Positions 59,583 through 64,000 of a stretch of DNA of 64,000 nt are shown one piece after another; the first letter of the stretch is position 1; each line of letters begins with the position of its first letter. This DNA is from Kitasatospora sp. NBC_00315 (GTDB lineage Bacteria; Actinomycetota; Actinomycetes; Streptomycetales; Streptomycetaceae), in assembly GCF_041435095.1 (NCBI RefSeq), contig NZ_CP108025.1, positions 7,998,001 through 8,062,000 of the forward strand. Direction: 5' to 3'. Made by a program: the position numbers and the translations under genes. Under the pieces are notes generated by a model. That model saw only the letters and a list, made by a program, of their open reading frames with translations. It was not told the origin of the DNA and searched no databases.

Positions 59583-59790
59583 GAGCGCAAGCTGCTGCGG
59601 ATGCGCCAATGGACCGAGGCGATCTTCGACATCCTCAAGGGTCAGCTGACGCTCGAACAGCACGGCGCCCGCACCCACGGCGGCGTCTCCGCCCGAATCG
59701 GAGCGACTGCCGGGCATGGTCGCCGCGATCTGGCACCACACCAGAACCGGCGCCACCAGCAAACGATCACTCATCGCCCATGGCCACTGA
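59583..59790 (+). mobile_element. C-terminal fragment of a second transposase, frameshifted
   Basis: WTEAIFDILKGQLTLEQHGARTHGGVSARIG in one frame continues as ERLPGMVAAIWHHTRTGATSKRSLIA in the next up to a stop at 59788-59790. Together they match the end of an IS transposase in which I-x-S/F-D-x-LKGQLxLEQHG carries the last Glu. The gap 59038-59868 contains no intact gene. Confidence 0.65.
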
Positions 59791-59833
59791 CCAGCCCGAG
59801 CATCGGACTCCATCACCGGGCCTTAAATCGGAA

Positions 59834-59861
59834 TGACAGCTCCCGCCAGGCTCCATAAGGT
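59834..59861 (+). promoter_or_regulatory. Promoter of a leaderless GNAT gene
   Basis: TGACAG (59834-59839) and TAAGGT (59856-59861) are 16 bases apart; the ATG lies seven bases after the -10 box. Confidence 0.55.
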
Positions 59862-59868
59862 TGCGATC

Positions 59869-60843
59869 ATGACTGTCGAATCGCAGAACCTCAGTTGGCG
59901 CCCGATGACCGTGTCCGACGGCGCGGCGATGGCCGACCTCCTGAACGCGATCGACGCCGAGGACCACGTCTGGGGGCAGTACACCGCGGAGGACGCGGCC
60001 GAGGAGCTGGACTCGCCGGTCGACGACCTCCCGACGTCCACTCTGGCGGTGTTCGACGGCGCGACGATGCTCGGCTTCTCGGCGGTCCATTACAAGCCGA
60101 TGGCCGAGATCGTCCACCGGGTGCAGGCGGCCGGCGCCGTCCGTCCCACCCATCGTCGCCAGGGGCTCGGGATGAAGCTCCTCCGCCACGGGCTGGCGAC
60201 CGCCGAGGCGCTGCACGAACTGCATCACCCCACGCTCCAGCTGGTCGTCGAATCCGTCTACGGCGAGCATGTTCACGGGGCCGTCGCCCTGTACCGTGCG
60301 GCAGGCATGACGGCGACGAAGTGGGGCCGACACATGAGGCATCCGCTCGGCACCGCCATTCAGGACGCCCCTGTCCCCGACGGCCTGCGGATCGAGGGCT
60401 ACACGGCCGAGACCGACGAGGAGTTCCGTACGGTCCGCAACGAGGCCGTCCAGAAGGACGTGGGTAGGTCGCAGCTCAGCGCCGAGGAGTGGAAGGTCTG
60501 GGCCGTGAACGCGAGCTTCCGGCCCGAGCTGAGCTTCCTGCTCCGTGACGTCGGGACCGGGACGGCGGCCGGGATCCTCCTGGTGGTCTCGTGGGAGGCG
60601 GAGACGGCTGCGCACGGCATCCGTGACGCGTACTTCAGGGTCATCGCCACGCGGCCCGCGTACAAGGAGCGCGGCGTGGCCGAAGCCCTGATCTCACACA
60701 CGCTTCGGGCCGCGCAGGACCAGGGTTACGGACGGGCCAGCATCAGGGTCGACGCCGATGGTTCGAGCACGGAGTCCGGAATTTACGAGAGTGCCGGGTT
60801 CGTCACCCAGGACACCCAGGTCCACTACTGCATCGAACTCTGA
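59869..60843 (+). CDS. Tandem GNAT acetyltransferase
   Basis: 324 residues with two GNAT folds. The first (about 5-155) has MTVSDGAAMADLLNAID and an acetyl-CoA loop with THRRQGLGMKLLRHGL. The second (about 175-324) has IRDAYFRVIATRPAYKERGVAEALISHTLRAA and ASIRVDADGSSTESGIYESAGF. The R-x-x-G-x-G/A loop is complete in the first (RRQGLG) and variant in the second (KERGVA), so one site may be structural. Similar to mycothiol-synthase-like double GNATs in build. ATG at 59869 has no clear ribosome site. A terminator follows. Confidence 0.88.
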   Translation: MTVESQNLSWRPMTVSDGAAMADLLNAIDAEDHVWGQYTAEDAAEELDSPVDDLPTSTLAVFDGATMLGFSAVHYKPMAEIVHRVQAAGAVRPTHRRQGLGMKLLRHGLATAEALHELHHPTLQLVVESVYGEHVHGAVALYRAAGMTATKWGRHMRHPLGTAIQDAPVPDGLRIEGYTAETDEEFRTVRNEAVQKDVGRSQLSAEEWKVWAVNASFRPELSFLLRDVGTGTAAGILLVVSWEAETAAHGIRDAYFRVIATRPAYKERGVAEALISHTLRAAQDQGYGRASIRVDADGSSTESGIYESAGFVTQDTQVHYCIEL

Positions 60844-60871
60844 GGCACCCCACCCACAGCCCACTGACCCG

Positions 60872-60891
60872 CACCGACGTGCGCGTCGGTG
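60872..60891 (+). terminator. Stem-loop after the GNAT gene
   Basis: CACCGACG (60872-60879), loop TGCG, CGTCGGTG (60884-60891), 28 bases after the stop. Confidence 0.75.
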
Positions 60892-61327
60892 GGCTGATCG
60901 CGCCGGCGCTCGTCGACGTGGTCGGACACGGCGCCGCCCTGAACGGTCGGCGTCGTCCGGTCGGCGTCCCGGCCCGCCGGGGCATGGTGGAAGGGGGCCG
61001 CCTCCGGGTCGAGCTCCAGGCGCCCGTCCTGCAGCCGAGACCGGCGGACCGCAGTGCTGTGGACGGCCGTGCCGGGGGAGGTGATGGCCCGGCCGCGTCC
61101 CGGATGATGCCGGGGATCTCGGGCATCGTCGGGCCGTGTGTGCGGTTGCTCATCAAAGGGGCCGGCGAAGGCGGCAGCGGCGGGTCGTCAGTAGTGCCGG
61201 GCCGGTGCAGCTCCCGGACCGCGCGCGCTGTGCTGGTGGAGCCGGTACGAAACCTCCGGGTCGCTCGGTCCCGCGTTCATCCTCGGGGCCCCGCTGTGCT
61301 GTGACAGCGTAGGTGACTGGCATCTGT
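60892..61327. other. Intergenic, no confident gene
   Basis: A minus-strand frame at 60850-61100 (VHSTAVRRSRLQDGRLELDPEAAPFHHAPAGRDADRT) has GC-rich third positions but no start or family was recognised. Nothing else is supported. Confidence 0.4.
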
Positions 61328-61356
61328 TTGCGCGCTCTGCAAGGGGGCGCTATAGT
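61328..61356 (+). promoter_or_regulatory. Strong sigma-70-type promoter upstream of rho
   Basis: TTGCGC (61328-61333) and TATAGT (61351-61356) with an ideal 17-base spacer. It is the best promoter-like sequence in the window and lies about 500 bases before the rho start. Confidence 0.7.
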
Positions 61357-61864
61357 ATCGAGTTGTCCGACACGTGAGTTCGCCTGAACATTCGGCGAGC
61401 CCGGCACTCCGCAGCCATCCGGCTACAACGGCGGAGCCCGCGCCAGGTCCTCGGAGGCCTGACGGGCACGGACAGGTTGTCGACTGAGAGCCGTCGATCC
61501 CGTCCCTGCTGCACACCCGTGACATCGCCCGAGAAGTCGGCCCGTCGCAGCTCTCGCGGGCGTGCACGGTCGCATCCGGCTTGTCGGATCAGCCGCTCAG
61601 GCAGGAACGGCAGTGATCCCACCGCGAACCGATCGCGTTGAGTGGGGTCACCCGTTACCAGCCACCTGGTGACGGCAGTCGCGGCCCCAAGGCCACGGGC
61701 CTGAGCACCATCGTGCCTCGCGCGGCCCATCAGCGCTGCCCCCGGACGCCGAGAGCACACCGGCCGGGGCATCCCGCCCTTCACGTCGCGCTGTCGCGAC
61801 CGATACAGCAGCGTCCACTCGGCGCCGCTTCACCTCAATCCCTCGTCAACCGGAGAACCTTCTC
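61357..61864 (+). promoter_or_regulatory. Long leader of the rho gene
   Basis: About 500 bases without an obvious main gene. A GTG at 61374 opens a 37-codon frame ending at 61485-61487 that could be a leader peptide. C-rich, G-poor stretches occur at 61730-61860 (such as CACCTCAATCCCTCGTCAACC), the kind of RNA Rho prefers to bind, so autogenous attenuation is plausible. Confidence 0.5.
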
Positions 61865-63283
61865 GTGAGTACAGCAACCGAACCCTCACCCACATCCTGG
61901 ACCACCGCGTCCGAGCCGCATGCGACAGGCGTCGAGCTGGACAGCCTGCTGAAGCCCGACCTCCAGCAACTCGCCCTCACCCTCGGCGTCCCAGGCTCCG
62001 TCCGGCTACGCAAGGGCGAGCTCGTCGAGGCGATCACCGCCACGCGCTCCGCCGGCCTTCCGACGTCCGATCAACGGCCCATGACCACTGCCGGCGACGG
62101 CACTCGACCTGCCCCGCCGGCGCAGCGGACCGGTAGCCGGTCGCAGGCGCCCGCCGTTGCGGACGGCGACCTCGTGCCGGTCGCCGGTGTTCTGGACATC
62201 CGCGACGGCCACGCCGTTCTGCGTACCTCCGGCTACCTTCCCGGCCGCACCGACCAGCACGTGTCCACCGCCCAGGTCCGGGCCCTCGACCTGCGGCCCG
62301 GTGACGTACTGACCGGTTCCACCCACGTCGGCGCCGACCGCCGGCCGTCCCTGGCCGGTATCGACACGGTCAACGGCCGCGCTGCGGACGGGCCGCGACA
62401 CCGGCCCCGGTTCACCGAACTGACGCCGTTGTACCCGCAGGAGCGCCTGCACCTGGAAACGGACCCGAAGCAGCTGACCGGCCGAGTCATCGACCTCGTC
62501 GCGCCGATCGGTAAAGGCCAGCGCGGCCTGCTCGTCGCCCCGCCGAAGACCGGCAAGACGATGATCATGCAAGCGATCGCGGCAGCGGTCACCCGCAACC
62601 ACCCCGAGGCCCACCTGATGGTCGTCCTGGTCGACGAGCGCCCCGAGGAGGTCACCGACATGCAGCGCTCCGTGAAGGGCGAGGTCATCGCCTCCACCTT
62701 CGACCGGCCCGCCCGCGACCACATCGCCATCGCCGAACTCGCCATCGAGCGCGCCAAGCGCCTTGTCGAACTCGGCCACGACGTCGTCGTCCTGCTCGAC
62801 TCGATCACCCGGCTCGCCCGCGCCTACAACACCGCAGCCCCCGTCACCGGCCGCACCCTCACCGGTGGCCTCGACTCCGCCGCGATCCACCATCCGAAGA
62901 AGCTCTTCGGTGCGGCGCGCAACATCGAGAACGGCGGCTCACTGACCATCGTGGCCACCGCCCTGGTCGACACCGGCTCCCGCATGGACGACCTGGTCTT
63001 CGAGGAGTTCAAGAGCACCGGGAACATGGAACTGCGGCTGGACCGCCGCCTCGCGGACAAGCGGATCTTCCCAGCCGTCGACATCCGCGCCTCCGGCACA
63101 CGCCGCGAGGAACTCCTCCTCGGCCCCGCCCGCACCTCCGCCACCTGGACCCTGCGCCGGGTCCTCAGCGGCCTGGACTCCCAGCCGGCCACCGAGCTGC
63201 TCCTGGAGCGGCTGAAGCGAACCAGCACCAACTCCGACCTCCTCCGCCAGGTGACTGCCGGCTCCCCGGCCCACCCGAAGTGA
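61865..63283 (+). CDS. rho: Transcription termination factor Rho, short paralogue with a Gly-to-Ser change at the bicyclomycin site
   Basis: 472 residues; the usual actinobacterial Rho has about 650-700 because of a long basic insertion that is missing here (residues 60-100 are only a short linker). Rho_N helix-bundle (about 24-60), RNA-binding cold-shock-like domain (about 102-172: GVLDIRDGHAVLRTSGYLPG), ATPase core: P-loop APPKTGKT (225-232), DERPEEV (257-263), DSITR (312-316), arginine finger SGTR (410-413). The residue after Lys383 is Ser384 where E. coli has Gly337. Start GTG with GGAGAA. As a homohexameric RNA helicase it ends untranslated transcripts. The main Rho gene is presumably elsewhere. 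Confidence 0.93.
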   Translation: MSTATEPSPTSWTTASEPHATGVELDSLLKPDLQQLALTLGVPGSVRLRKGELVEAITATRSAGLPTSDQRPMTTAGDGTRPAPPAQRTGSRSQAPAVADGDLVPVAGVLDIRDGHAVLRTSGYLPGRTDQHVSTAQVRALDLRPGDVLTGSTHVGADRRPSLAGIDTVNGRAADGPRHRPRFTELTPLYPQERLHLETDPKQLTGRVIDLVAPIGKGQRGLLVAPPKTGKTMIMQAIAAAVTRNHPEAHLMVVLVDERPEEVTDMQRSVKGEVIASTFDRPARDHIAIAELAIERAKRLVELGHDVVVLLDSITRLARAYNTAAPVTGRTLTGGLDSAAIHHPKKLFGAARNIENGGSLTIVATALVDTGSRMDDLVFEEFKSTGNMELRLDRRLADKRIFPAVDIRASGTRREELLLGPARTSATWTLRRVLSGLDSQPATELLLERLKRTSTNSDLLRQVTAGSPAHPK

Positions 63284-63284
63284 T

Positions 63285-63918
63285 CGGTGCGGGGCCGCAT
63301 GCTGACCGGACCAGCCAGGAGCGCCTGCATCACACCGCGGCCGTCGACCACGAAGTGTCGTTCGGCGCCGGCGCAGCGGAGGCCGGTTCGGCAGGCAGCA
63401 GGCAGCAGGCCGCAGCCAACCGGGGCAGGACGTCACAGGGCAACAGGCGCAGAGTGAGCTTGTTCGAGTCAAGAGGAACGATCGCGTCGTCCACTGGTAG
63501 GCCAGTGATGGGGCGGTCGACATGGCCGCGGCCACCGCACGCGGGATCTCTGACGCCTGTATCGTCGCCTGGCCCCTCTCCCTTGAGCGCTGCCGTGACT
63601 TCCCGAGCGGTGCAACCCACGCACCGTACCAAGCTGTCGGGGACCTCTCCTGGCGACGGCGGTCCACTGCAGGACAGGAGCTCGCTGCCCCAGCGCCTCG
63701 CCTTCACGGTCCGGATGACGGCCGGCCAGTACGTCTGCCCCTTCGGGTCGGAGAAGGATTCCGCCGGTGCCCGTCGTGGGTTCATCCCGCGCTCGGACGG
63801 CACTGAGGAGCGACAGACCATCCCGTCGAGCGAATGCACGATGCGGCGATGAGCTTTCCCGGCCCGGCCGGTCTACCGTTCGTCAAGTGATCAGGAAGCG
63901 CGAAGCAGGAGGACGGAC
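63285..63918. other. Intergenic, no confident gene
   Basis: About 630 bases after rho. GCAGGCAGCAGGCAGCAG (near 63398-63413) is a short tandem run. Frames on both strands (63330-63839 minus, 63280-63852 plus) lack ribosome sites and recognisable families; they may include a decayed gene. Confidence 0.4.
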
Positions 63919-64000
63919 ATGAGTCAGTTGCTGCGGGTCCACAACTTCACCGTTTCGAGCGACGGGTTCGGTGCCGGCGAGGGTCAGACTCTCGAAAGGC
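63919..64000 (+). CDS. Dihydrofolate-reductase-family (RibD C-terminal-like) protein, 5' end only
   Basis: Cut off by the window end after 27 codons. MSQLLRVHNFTVSSDGFGAGEGQTLER is the typical beginning of RibD-like DHFR-family reductases in actinomycetes (SxDGxxAG motif). AGGAGGA at 63907-63913 sets the ATG. NADPH-dependent reduction is expected; substrate unknown. Confidence 0.8.
   Translation, partial: MSQLLRVHNFTVSSDGFGAGEGQTLER

Noticed and set aside
63330..63839. Minus-strand frame after rho
   Set aside because: A possible decayed gene, but no motif, start site or coding bias strong enough to call.

Overview
The window looks like a chromosomal stretch from a streptomycete (Streptomyces or Kitasatospora type). 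Base composition is very GC-rich, coding frames have almost only G or C in third position, GTG and TTG starts with GGAGG-like ribosome sites are common, and the protein families are typical: SpoIIE-type PP2C phosphatases, PadR, WYL, MmyB-type and GlxA-type regulators, CHAD, CsbD, DUF4190 and secreted sugar-active enzymes. No rRNA, tRNA, ribosomal-protein or biosynthetic gene-cluster genes were seen. With many regulators, solitary secreted proteins and gene remnants, it reads as accessory (arm-like) DNA. That placement is inference.

Layout. 1-3.2 kb: end of a SulP transporter with an apparent internal deletion, two VOC proteins and an alpha/beta hydrolase. 3.4-11.4 kb: a mannoside/mannan-type locus, all on the minus strand: lipoprotein sugar-binding protein, GH2 beta-mannosidase-like enzyme overlapping a LacI regulator by 4 bases, and a secreted GH5 enzyme. 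No ABC permease gene lies next to it. 12-20.6 kb: NADP-binding oxidoreductase, small membrane proteins, GlxA-type regulator divergent from an MFS exporter, STAS protein, CYTH-CHAD protein, DJ-1/PfpI protein, and a methionine aminopeptidase divergent from a small HTH protein across a near-perfect palindrome. 20.9-27.4 kb: methyltransferase, GAF-PP2C phosphatase, membrane proteins, WYL regulator, DUF4190 protein.

27.9-35.8 kb: a large secreted beta-helix/PKD protein with three C-terminal repeats, a HEAT-like protein, an orphan deaminase-fold protein with toxin-type zinc motifs, and an LPGTG surface protein. 36-42.3 kb: histidine-kinase remnant, EamA transporter, phosphotransferase, CsbD, secreted beta-propeller, NTF2-like protein. 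42.5-49.4 kb: PAS-GAF-PP2C-ATPase signalling protein, a vWA protein, and an S13 carboxypeptidase that has KPG where the family has KTG. 49.7-57.7 kb: aldo/keto reductase and TetR with twin operators, PadR with a membrane partner, an MmyB-type regulator coupled to a tiny Trp-rich protein, a secreted SMP-30-like protein, SRPBCC and VOC proteins.

57.8-61 kb is a graveyard: a membrane-protein gene with one nonsense and one CT-duplication lesion, and fragments of transposases and an integrase, among which intact HAD and double-GNAT genes survive. The window ends with a short second-type Rho factor (472 residues) behind a strong promoter and a leader of about 500 bases. This Rho carries Ser at the position equivalent to E. 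coli Gly337, a position where Gly to Ser gives bicyclomycin resistance in E. coli. A DHFR-family gene is cut off by the window end.

The strongest leads for something new are the short Rho with its leader, the deaminase-fold orphan, the palindrome between the aminopeptidase and HTH genes, and several short tandem arrays with 10-, 11- or 15-base periods placed upstream of genes.
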